This document shows, in pieces, positions 9,400-18,749 of a stretch of DNA of 23,410 nucleotides. The notes beneath the pieces were generated by a model. The model did not search any database, had not been told where the DNA came from, and saw only the letters and a list, made by a program, of their open reading frames with translations. A program made the translations under genes and the position numbers. Every line of letters starts with the position of its first letter. Positions within the stretch are counted from its first letter, which is position 1. The DNA comes from Circinella umbellata (lineage: Eukaryota; Mucoromycota; Mucoromycetes; Mucorales; Lichtheimiaceae). The stretch spans positions 1 to 23,410 of the forward strand of contig JAIWNF010000154.1 of the NCBI GenBank assembly GCA_025093555.1, in the 5' to 3' direction.

Positions 9400-9633
9400 C
9401 TATATTAATTATTATTTTTTTCTTAATTGACTATTATTATTAGATAATATATATTTTAATATTATAAACTCAAAAAAATAGATATAAAAATTATTAAATA
9501 TATTTAACTGAGTTTCAAATACCTCTATATTCTTTCTTTAATCCAAATCTTATATGGTAATATTCTAAAACCAATGTCAAAACTATTTGTTACCATACTT
9601 ACATCAAAACTGGTACTAATATATGATTTCTAG
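9400..9633. other. Spacer between AT-rich ORF and nuclease-like gene
   Basis: Very AT-rich up to about 9510, then near-average composition. The 5' end of the nuclease-like gene probably lies here. A TTTCTAG acceptor ends at 9633, and an ATG followed by GTAATA at about 9553-9561 could be a minimal first exon, but this is unproven. Confidence 0.4.
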
Positions 9634-10258
9634 CATTTGGATACTACAGAAGTAAAAAACCATTGGGCTGAAGTTGTTATAACCAATGTCATAACAGATC
9701 GTTTGACAGCAGTAGAAAATTATACATCGAATACCTACAGAAGAGCAACTGAAAATGTTCAATGAGGGGAAAATAGTTAAGGATATCGTCATAGTAGTCG
9801 CCGTAGTAGAAAAAGAAAATATGCCATATATGTAAGTGTTATAGTACTATTATTGAATAATTTCTGAGTACCATGTTTTGACAATAATGCTCACAATACT
9901 CGTTGTTATTAGAATGAAGGAAGCAATAGTAGTCGAGATGATAAGCCAAGAAGAAAGTATCGAATACACACAGATGTTGATAGTGGCGATGAAGGAAAAT
10001 TGGATAAAGCAGTAATTGACGATGATAAGGTATATATTATAAAAGACCTTTATTTTATCAATGGCAGGAATGGACATCATGTTTAGATGATTGCGTTGTC
10101 TAAATTGGCCTTATTATTGTTGTTGTTTTTAGTGGAAGATTGGTCCTACAAACGAATATTCATTATCCGATTATCTGTTTGAATACCGTGGCTGCAGTAT
10201 CGATTCAAACAATAAACAAAAACATAAACAATTAAGCATGGCAAGAATGATGTAAGTG

Positions 10259-10266
10259 TTTGGAAG
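10259..10266. repeat. 8-bp target site duplication, left copy
   Basis: TTTGGAAG directly before the TAGGG terminus, repeated exactly at 11344-11351 after the CCCTA terminus. An 8-bp duplication is the hAT signature. Confidence 0.95.
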
Positions 10267-11343
10267 TAGGGATCCTTATGGTTCGATTCGGTTTGATTTC
10301 TTAGGAGAACCGAATCGAACCGACCTTTAGTAAGAACCGAACCGAACCGAACCGAACCGAACCGAACCGAACCGAACCGAACCGAACCGTGAGGAACCGA
10401 GAAGAACTGAGAAGAACTGAGGAACTGACGATAGTAATTTAATGGTCTTTTTTTTTCTGTTTTTTTTGAAAAAAACAGAAATCTTAAAACATAAGCACAG
10501 TAAAATTTTTATATGCAGCTGCAACTATAATAAAAAAACAAAAGTAATTAAGTTCCATTTATCATCAAAAAAAGCGAAAATACATACTTTGAGTATTGTA
10601 TGTAGCTCTATTTTGAAGCGAAAATATATAGTATCAGCAACTATTGAATATTTTATCTAAAGCTGTCATACTGCATGGAAGTTAGAAATTTACTGTTGTT
10701 ACATTCTTAAAGTAATTAGCCAAAAAAATAAGTAAATGACAGCTGTATTAAATGAAAGAATAAAACGTATTATTGGTAATTCAAAAATAACTATGCATCA
10801 AAAACAGCCATTGTGTTATTGCTGTTACATCTGTAAGAGTAATTACGTTTAAAAAAATTAATAGTCGTGTTAATGGAAGTTAGAGGATTACAAATAGAAA
10901 ATAATGAGCGTGTTAAATAATAGAAAAAAAGTACTGTTGTTACATTTGTGAAAGTGATTATGCAAGAAAGAAAAAGAAGGGAAAACTAGTTGCTAAGTAT
11001 CTATTTTGATATTTCCTTTCCAGTCTGCCAAAAAAAAACTACTACTTCTTTTTTTTATTTCTGATACTTATTTAAAAAAAACGCATTATACTTTTGTTCT
11101 TTAATAGTTTATACTAGTTGGTATAAAAAAGAAGCCCTACGTTCCAAATCTTCATACTTTATTTTCACAATTAATGTTTTTTCCCCATCATAATTTAAAA
11201 ATCTCAAGAATGTACTAAATTATAATGTCGGTTCTCGGTTCTTTCCATGTAGAACCGAGTCAGTTCTAGTCGGTTCCTTCCATAGAATCGTCTCGACTTT
11301 TCTCGGTTCAGTTCCGGTTCTTCAGTTCTCATAAGGATCCCTA
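10267..11343 (-). mobile_element. Internally deleted hAT element (1,077 bp) inside an intron
   Basis: The termini are TAGGGATCCTTAT and ATAAGGATCCCTA, a 13-bp perfect inverted repeat. The first roughly 780 bp match, in inverted orientation, the transposase-upstream end of the large hAT element (about 16920-17721). The last roughly 190 bp match its other end (13468 to about 13665). The intervening 3.2 kb including the transposase is missing, so this copy depends on transposase in trans. It lies 15 nt inside the intron 10252-11409 of the nuclease-like gene. Removing the element and one duplication copy leaves a 73-nt intron like its neighbours. Confidence 0.93.
10334..10388. repeat. (GAACC)11 subterminal array
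   Basis: Eleven perfect 5-bp units about 67 bp inside the left terminus of the small hAT element. Imperfect GGTTC/GAACC clusters occupy the subterminal regions of the large element too (13485-13600 and 17594-17710). Such subterminal motifs are typical transposase-binding sites in hAT elements; the perfect expansion here is probably secondary. Confidence 0.9.
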
Positions 11344-11351
11344 TTTGGAAG
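11344..11351. repeat. 8-bp target site duplication, right copy
   Basis: TTTGGAAG, identical to 10259-10266. Confidence 0.95.
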
Positions 11352-12878
11352 ACATCCAAATTGAAATTAAGGTTGCTGTGAAACTTATTAATATTATTAT
11401 TATTATCAGGGCAATGCACCACATATTTTACTTTCTCAAGGATTCTGAAGTTTCTTGCATCCGTGATTTAGAAGATAATTATATTGATACTGTGTATGAA
11501 CAAATACCTCAAGAAACCGAAGATCTACTTGCCAAAAGTACATCAGTTGATATTTATCTGAAAAAGTCATTTGTGTAAGTCGATCTTATTTAATGAAGGT
11601 CTTGAAGGTTTTACGCATTAGTTTTTGTTCATCGTAACTAACTTGTTGTTTGCCTTTCTTAGTTGTTAAATAAATCAAAAATCAATGAAGCTGAAAAGTT
11701 ACAAACATTTGGTAGTATTATGGTTCAAGCTGCCAGTACTGATAACAAGACTTCAATGAAGGTGGCAGAAGTATTTTTGATTAGGGTCGGTACTTCATTG
11801 ACAGCAAGAACGGTATTAGAAAGACATGGGGTGAGGATAGTTTCGTTCACTAGGTCATTGCTCCCTGCGTCTGCAACATATTCCAAGGTCCAAAGTATGG
11901 CTCCAAGTGGTAATGAACAATTTGCACTATTATTATTATTATTATTATTACTGGTGTCAAATGAATATTATTTTTTATCTAGCTATTTATTTATTTATTT
12001 TATCTACATCTGTTAATTAGGGCCAATATTCAATTAACTTCCTGTGCATCATCATCAACATCATCAAGTACAACCACAGCAGTAGTGGCAGCAGCAGCAG
12101 CAACAATAGTTACTACTACTACTTCAGATTGCTTGACTAATCCAGATGAATCTTCTTCTACTACTGCAAAATCATCTCAAAAAAAAACAAAGCAGTTGAC
12201 CTTTAAAAAAGTATTTACCGGATTTCACAGCATACATCGATACCCATGGCGAAAAGTTTGATGTTGTAGCCATGGAAGTAAAACCACCCGAAAGTAGTTT
12301 CAGATACGACGATATGCCAAAAATACGGTTGGAAATGCAAAAAATGTTGAGTCATTTGGTGGACTTTAGATGTGAAGGCCTAGTAGTATGCGGAGTACTT
12401 GTTGATGGTAATGATGCTTAAACTGGGGTATTTCTATATTCGAAAATAATACTAATTAGAGTATGTTTTATTTACTAGGATATAATTGCAAGACAATGTC
12501 AATGGATATCAAATACAATGGCATTTATCGACTTATTGAGCAAGACAAATTCACACTTCTAAGGTCAAGCGAAGATTTAGTCAAGATAAAACATATTGTA
12601 TCATCATTTACAAAATTAAAGGTAACAAACTGAATTGGGCTACACATAATATTTGTATCAAGTATGAAAGAATTGGATCACTGACCAGTGTATACAAAAC
12701 GTTTTGCTTTATTGAATCTAGAATGTTGCTGATAAGACAAAGGGTAATGTCATAGAGAAAATGAAATCTCATGGAAATTTGCAATTTAATATCGATCCCA
12801 AGCTGGTACCTAAGAAGGAGTGGAAATATAAAACATACGAACAATCAAAAATACCTAAGGAAACAAAGAAGTCTAATG

Positions 12879-12880
<2 letters not shown>

Positions 12881-12915
<35 letters not shown>
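12881..12915. repeat. TAA/AAT microsatellite
   Basis: An imperfect TAA repeat beginning at the stop codon of the nuclease-like gene. Similar short TTA/ATT tracts occur within introns at 11395-11407 and 11928-11950. Confidence 0.85.
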
Positions 12916-13467
12916 TGTTCTTTTTTTTACATAAATAATGTTTTTGTGTGTTTGTATTATTCTAAGATTATTGTCAGTTATACGTATCAATCATCCGGAT
13001 GGAATTTGATGTTCTTATGGTATATTCAACAATTTATTATCCAAAGAAAAATATTTATAGTCACCGATCCAAGGAGGATAAATAAGCACATGTGTGTTTG
13101 TTTGTACGAGATTATTCAAGTTGTGCATTATAATAAATAATACATGTATATATTTCTAAATCAATCATGATTTCGATGATATCGTTTTTATATAAATCCA
13201 TTATTTATTATTTACGATTTTATTGTTATTATTACTTTGTATTGTTACATTAAGATTATGTGTACTACAACCTGCTCTAAAAAAATAGAGAGGGCAATGT
13301 AGTACATATATACATACACTTACAATCCAACCTTAACATTCACATACATTATCTTCCCCATCCAAACCATTTTATCCAATCCTTTCGGATTGGATATATA
13401 GCTTCCATGAACAATACCTAACTTTTCCATCAGCACTTCCCTATAATACTACTATTAAGCTATTGAC
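12916..13467. other. Intergenic, no gene seen
   Basis: AT-rich sequence between the nuclease-like gene and the large hAT element. No frame with coding character and no structured RNA recognised. The nuclease-like gene's 3' untranslated region and polyadenylation site must lie here but cannot be placed. Confidence 0.6.
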
Positions 13468-13881
13468 TAGGGATCCTCATGAGAACCGAAGAACCGGAAC
13501 CGAACCAGAACCGAACCGAGAAAAGTCGAGACGGTTCTATGGAAGGAACCGACCGGAACCGACTCGGTTCTACATGGAAAGAACCGAGAACCGACATTAT
13601 AATTTAGTAGATGTGTGAGCCCTGACATTATGGTTGAGAAAACATTAATTGCAAAAATAAAACATAATTATAAATAGCGTGGAATTCTTTTATATAATGT
13701 GTAAGCTGTTAAATAAGAGAAGCGTACGGATTTTATTGAATATGTATTGGAAAAAAAAGTATAGCAATAATAGTCAAGATAATAGTAATGGAAAGAATAA
13801 TAGTAATAAAAAGAATAATAATAATAAAAGAAAGGGAAAGAGCAATGAAAAATAGTATAATAAAAAGAGGTAGAAGAAGTG

Positions 13882-16362
13882 CTACTCGTCGGAATTAAAA
13901 GAAGTCCAAGAATCTAAAAGCATTAGTCTTTGTATGGTCTCTGGTGACAAACAGTTGCGTGTATAAGGTAAGAGGAGTCGCGTTTGCGAAAAACAGCGCT
14001 CAGAAGGAGTGGCGGTTACTGGTACTGCGAAATATTGGGCAGCCATACGCGCCAAATTAGGCCACTGTGACTGAGCCTCCCAGTATAAAAATTCCGGTGC
14101 CTTTTGACCTTTCTTTCGGAGCATTGGCACACGCAATCGTTCTTGAAGATAATCGTCAAGTTCGTCATGTTCATCGCTTGTATTATACAAACTGTATAAC
14201 CGTCGCAATTCTTCGTTCGCTTCAGACTCCATTGTTACAGATTTGGGGAAATCTGCCCAAGCATCCCTAACCATCCTTTGGCTCATGTTCTGGTATTCCT
14301 CTTCCCAACCACTGGTACGCCACCAAGTAAACTTCATATGTGGATCAAGGGCCGTTGCAACTGCATATATATGTGTATTATCAACCTTACAATAATATCT
14401 TTGCAGCTTTTGTAATCCACGTCTTGCTGCTCTCTTGAGTTCGGCTGGATAATTACTACTTTCGACATCTTCTAAGGAATCCATTATCAAATTATAATGA
14501 ACGATGGCGGTATTGATTGTCGCGTGGCTTTGACTTGCTGATAGCTCAATGGTTGTCTCCCAGAACTTGAGGAGCATAGACTTGACCTGGGAAATGCGGG
14601 TCCATTCAAGATCACTCAGCTGGAACTCGTGCAATTCGGTATTTGTAGAACACACACTATTATATGGGACTTGTAACAAGGATGCTCGTGTCAACATTTG
14701 GTAAGTGGAGTTCCATCGTGTTGGTACATCGAGTGACAGCTTGAGTTTTGTTGTGCAATGTATTTCTTGTGCGCGCATAAATCTCTCTGTACGTTGTGGT
14801 GAGGACCTATATTTATTGTGATATTGGATGTTTATGAGTATTTTCTGATAATAACAACTTTTTTGCAAAAAAAAAAAAATAGTGCTTATCATACCGTATT
14901 TTTGTTATGCCTTTTCGAAGCTTAATAAGTGAGCTCATCACTTGTCGTTCGCCATTGTCCCCAAAACGATCGTGCTCGTTTGCTCTTTCTGAATCGTCGT
15001 TATTTTCTTGCTCGACATATGATTCATTCATACCCCACTTCAAAATATCTTGAACGGCTAAATTTAACACATGTCCAAGACACGGTATATGATGGCTTCT
15101 TGTACGAAACGGCCTATAGATTGGTATATTTATATTAGTGTCATGTTGATATATTTTGATATATTATATAATGTTGAACCTACCATCCTTTTTCTTCAGC
15201 ATATTTTTCTACTTCCAGGGCCATTCTTTTCATGTTGGATGCGTTGTCAGTCGTAATTGTGAATAACTTGGGACCTAGGTTGAAATCGTTGATAATTTCC
15301 AAGAATGCTGCTGCCAAATTCTCTGCCGAATGAGGACCATTCAATGGCTGGAAACCGAGAATTACTTCTTGCATCGTCCAAGTAGAAGTTGATATCCAAT
15401 GACCGGTGACCGCGAGGAAAGCATCATTATATGGACTAGTCCAACCATCAAGTGTGCAAGAAATTACAGGAAGGGAATCTAGCAAGTTGCGCAGTTTTTT
15501 TTTGTAAAAGTCATACTCTTCTTTGGTCTGAAGGTAAAATAAAATATAATGTGTTAGTTTGTTAAATATAATGACAAAACAAAAAAAGGGGTGGGGAGAA
15601 CTAATATTTTACCTTTCTTGTAATGGTGTCTGTACTTGGAAGTTTTACCATTTCCATTGCTGTTGCTGATTGCGCAATGTTCAAGAGCTCTTGTAAATCG
15701 TCATTCTCGGCCATTGTAAAAGGAAGTTTGGTTTTAACAATGAATTTGATAAATGTCTTTATAAAATCATCAGCTGTAAAAACTCGGGGACGTTTTGCTT
15801 GGACGAACAAATCCATCGGACCTCCAGAACGCTTAGCACCTGTATGTGGGCCATTATCTGCTGTTATTTGATGCTTGTTATGCAAATGCTTGACTAAACC
15901 AGAAGTAGAGGAATCCTTCGAAGCAAAAGAGCGGTTACAAGTACCCACCAAGCATTTAATTCGAGGGGCACCTTTATCATCAGTAAAACGTTGGCCGTAT
16001 CCATATTTAAATATAAAGCTAGTTTCCTTGACGGATGAATCGTGTTGGGATCCAGATACGACACTCGAAACGGACTCAGTGTCATTATCATCAATAGTAC
16101 TTGATTGATCACGATCGATAGACATGGCAGAAGCTTGACGGGAAAAACTTGGGGTTGGAGATGAAACAATGGGAGAGTTTGAATATGGCGTTGGGTTGAA
16201 CTAATGGAAAGAAATATAACAAAAGGATAAGAAGGACAATATGGTTACAAATGTTCTTTGTGATTTTATAGCTCGATACTTTTGTATAATCAATGCTTAT
16301 TTTACCTCATCGTGAAGAGCACCAAGGGGATTTCTGGATGAAGAACCGGTTTGGAATGGCAT
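13882..16362 (-). CDS. hAT-family transposase with BED zinc finger, 710 aa, five exons
   Basis: Exons on the minus strand are 16362-16306, 16200-15613, 15527-15184, 15113-14895 and 14806-13882, with GT-AG introns of 105, 85, 70 and 88 nt. Together they give 2,133 nt, i.e. 710 codons plus stop, with no break. ATG 16360-16362 is the first in frame. Domains: Ser/Thr-rich N-terminus; BED zinc finger at about residues 81-129 (Cys102, Cys107, His124, His129); RNase H-like core with the first Asp in CTLDGWTS (D242) and the second in ITTDNASN (D309); CLGH..NL; the DVPTRWNSTY motif; and a C-terminal hATC dimerisation domain (YWEAQSQWP, ATPSERCFS). I could not place the third catalytic acid with certainty. 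Excision and insertion of this element and of the deleted copy at 10267 are its expected functions. Confidence 0.93.
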
Positions 16363-17721
16363 CGCTGAAAAGTAAATTGAAGGTAGTTGTAAGTAAAAAA
16401 AAATTAACTTTCGTTGAAATATATCTGGGGAGGGAGATAACACCGTAGCCAAATAAAATAGAATAACGAAGAAAAATAATAAAGGATAACGTAAAAATGT
16501 TTTTTTTATCTAATGATTATGATGGGGTATTTATATGTTTTCTAAAACTACTGCGGGATATAATATGTAATGGTAATAATAATAATGATAATAATGATAA
16601 TTAATGATTAGCATTAATTTTGACAATGATGACTATGATGTAATTGCCAAGCAATAATTATTACAAAGCGCAAGAAGTATTGAGGATAATTATAAATAGT
16701 CGGAAGGAGTGTCTAAAAAGGAAATTATTTAAGAATAATCATAAGAAATCTCCAAAAAGGAAATCAAACTTAACAATGACACTATACCTTCCAAAAAAAA
16801 CCATCTTGATACTGCTAACTACTAGTGCATATTGCCTAAAATAATTATTGACCGAAAACTCTTTTCATCAATGGGAAGCTGATCTTTCTAGCATAATAAG
16901 CACAAAAGATATTTCACTGAAATAGTTTTTTTTTGCCAAGCTGGAACGGAAATCCAAAATGGATAACCCTGCAAGTAGCAACTATTTTTTTTTCTTATTT
17001 CTTTTTTTACTTTTACAGATGTAACAACAATATTTTTTCCCTTTCAATTAACACGGCCATTATTTTCTTTTAGGCAAAAGGCAATTACTTTTATTGGACC
17101 AACAACACTATTTTCTACCTTTCATTACTACGACCATGAATATATCTAAAGAAAGTTTTTTTTACAGATGTAACAACAATAACACAATGGCTGTTTTTTT
17201 ATGGATATTTATTTTTCTGAATTACCAATAATATGTTTCTTTCTTCCATTTAACACGGCCGTCATTCATTTATTTCTTTTTGCTGATTACTTTATGGATG
17301 TAACAACAGTAATTTTCAAACTCCCATTCAGTATGACAACGTTAAATAGAATATTCAATAGTTGCTATTACTATTTTCGCTTCAATAGAACCACATACAA
17401 CACTTAACTAAAGATCATCACCTCTATTCACTATTTAGAAAAAGTATTCAGCTTTTTTTGATAATAAACGGCATTCAGTTAAAAAATGACTTTTGTTTTT
17501 TTTATTGTACTTGTTGGCTACATATAAAGACTTATTGTGCTTATATTTTGAGATATCTGTTTTTTTCACAAAAAAAAAGACCATTAAACTACTGTCGGTT
17601 CCTCGGTTCTTCTCGGTTCTTCTCGGTTCTTCACGGTTCGGTTCGGTTCGGTTCTTACTAAAGGTCGGTTCGATTCGGTTCTCTTGAGGAACCGAACCGA
17701 ATCGAACCGTGAGGATCCCTA
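16363..17721. other. hAT upstream and subterminal region, no gene
   Basis: This holds the transposase promoter and the element's other end. Units with TTACAGATGTAACAACA occur near 17017 and 17163, with a related TGGATGTAACAACA near 17295. Each is followed or preceded by AACACGGCC or a similar string. At 17594-17710 the GGTTC/GAACC cluster precedes the terminus. Short ORFs here are shadows of repeats. Confidence 0.6.
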
Positions 17722-18592
17722 ATGCTAATGAATTGGAGAGAAAAAAGCAAAAAGCTTTTCTTTTATGGAAGAGAGAAGGGATAGATCTGTTGTACAAAGT
17801 TACAGATTTAGAATAATTATAATTGCTACAATAATTCTAAGTTATATAATATCATGAGAATATATATATATATAAAGAGTAAAGAAGATGAGTAGATGAG
17901 AGGATCTACATCAGTAAATCGCCTCAAACAATAATGAGTCTTAAGGTAGCTTCGACCACTAAGACTGATTGACTATTGAGAAAATAATAAACATCATTGG
18001 CATTATAAAATGTTATTTAATACTAGTTTTCGCCTCTCAGAAGCTTCATAGGCCAAATCTTCTTCCGTCAAATCACCTTCTAAATCAGATGTATCTTAAT
18101 TATTATCAATTCACTCATAATTACAAAATGGATTTCGGTTATTTCTTGTTACTTTTTTTTTAAAAAATAGCTTTTGCCTTACTTATTAGTATTTGTTGTC
18201 CGGCTGAGAACTGGCTTACACTTCTGTCAGTTTAGTGATTATATCTACAAGATAAAAGTATACTATTAGTTCCCCAATGTAAATTTCTCTCCACTCTTCT
18301 ATCTTTCATTGTCCAGCGGCCTACCATTATCAAATTCAAGCTACATACGGAGACGTTTAGAGTTACAATGCCATCTTTCATATCAGTGTACGTATGTATA
18401 CAAGGATAAATCGGAAATCACACACCTGTAATGTATATACAGTCACCCCTGAGGTTTCCTGATTTTTTGCTCCAAAACAGACTAATAATCGCAACAAGCG
18501 AGAATAATAGAATTATTTAAAATATACCATCTCATTAATTATGTTTGATGACATAAGAATACTATACACAATCACTGTATCAAAAATTATAG

Positions 18593-18749
18593 TACAGTTT
18601 ACTCTCTTAATAAGTGCCACACCCTGAAAAGCTTGATGTAGGTTCGCAAGTTGTGAACCCATTAAGATTTTTTTTTTAAAAAAAAGAGGGTGCATATGTA
18701 ATTGAGAGATTTGTAAAATTGGACGTTGCAAAAACGGGGTTTGACTGTA
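18593..18749. mobile_element. Possible Tc1/mariner-pogo-like MITE remnant
   Basis: A segment of about 153 bp is bounded by TA on both sides. Its ends start CAGTTTACTCTCTTAATAAG and, from the other strand, CAGTCAAACCCCGTTTTTGC. The CAGT terminus, TA flanks and general look suit pogo-like elements, but the two ends match at only about 9 of 20 positions. An internal palindrome (GGTTC...GAACC) lies at about 18641-18659. Confidence 0.3.

Larger units (their letters stand above)
9634..12883 (+). pseudogene. Multi-exon PD-(D/E)XK nuclease-like gene, decayed and carrying an intronic hAT element
   Basis: Exons on the plus strand join in phase: 9634-9831, 9913-10029, 10133-10251, 11410 to about 11572, 11663-11909, 12021-12407, 12479-12621 and 12722-12883 (stop TAA). 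All introns are GT-AG except for an ambiguous donor near 11573. The N-terminal part is Ser/Arg- and charge-rich; a Ser/Thr/Ala-rich linker is at 12021-12200. The C-terminal domain has LPDF (Asp at 12221-12223) and, 18 residues on, MEVKPP (Glu 12275-12277, Lys 12281-12283), matching PD-(D/E)XK spacing. A VCGVLVDG...MDIKYNGIYRL segment follows, which resembles a repetitive gene family I recall from Mucoromycota genomes. Nuclease activity is inference. Damage: TGA 9763, TAA 9778 and TAG 11851 in frame, a frame change between 11663 and 11791, and one at the A6 run 12205-12210. The start is unresolved. Confidence 0.62.
13468..17721 (-). mobile_element. Complete-looking autonomous hAT element (4,254 bp)
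   Basis: The ends TAGGGATCCTCA (13468) and TGAGGATCCCTA (17721) are perfect 12-bp inverted repeats, followed inward by GGTTC-rich subterminal regions. It encodes an uninterrupted BED-finger hAT transposase on the minus strand. Upstream of the transposase, 16900-17350 contains several degenerate copies of a unit with TGTAACAACA and CACGGCC, probably further subterminal repeats. The flanking 8-mers (CTATTGAC left, ATGCTAAT right) do not match, so the original target duplication has been lost or the ends come from different copies. Confidence 0.9.

Noticed and set aside
9601..9633. 22-nt intron at 9612-9633 (GTACTAAT...TCTAG)
   Set aside because: Too short for the introns seen here; the TCTAG is more likely the acceptor of a longer intron.
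11204..11422. Short minus-strand ORF rich in Arg/Glu (with similar ones at 10327-10524 and 17435-17797)
   Set aside because: Made of hAT subterminal GAACC/GGTTC repeats; no coding character.
11780..11783. Very short intron ending in TTAG to explain the frame change in the nuclease-like gene
   Set aside because: The donor would be about 24 nt upstream, too short to splice; an indel is simpler.
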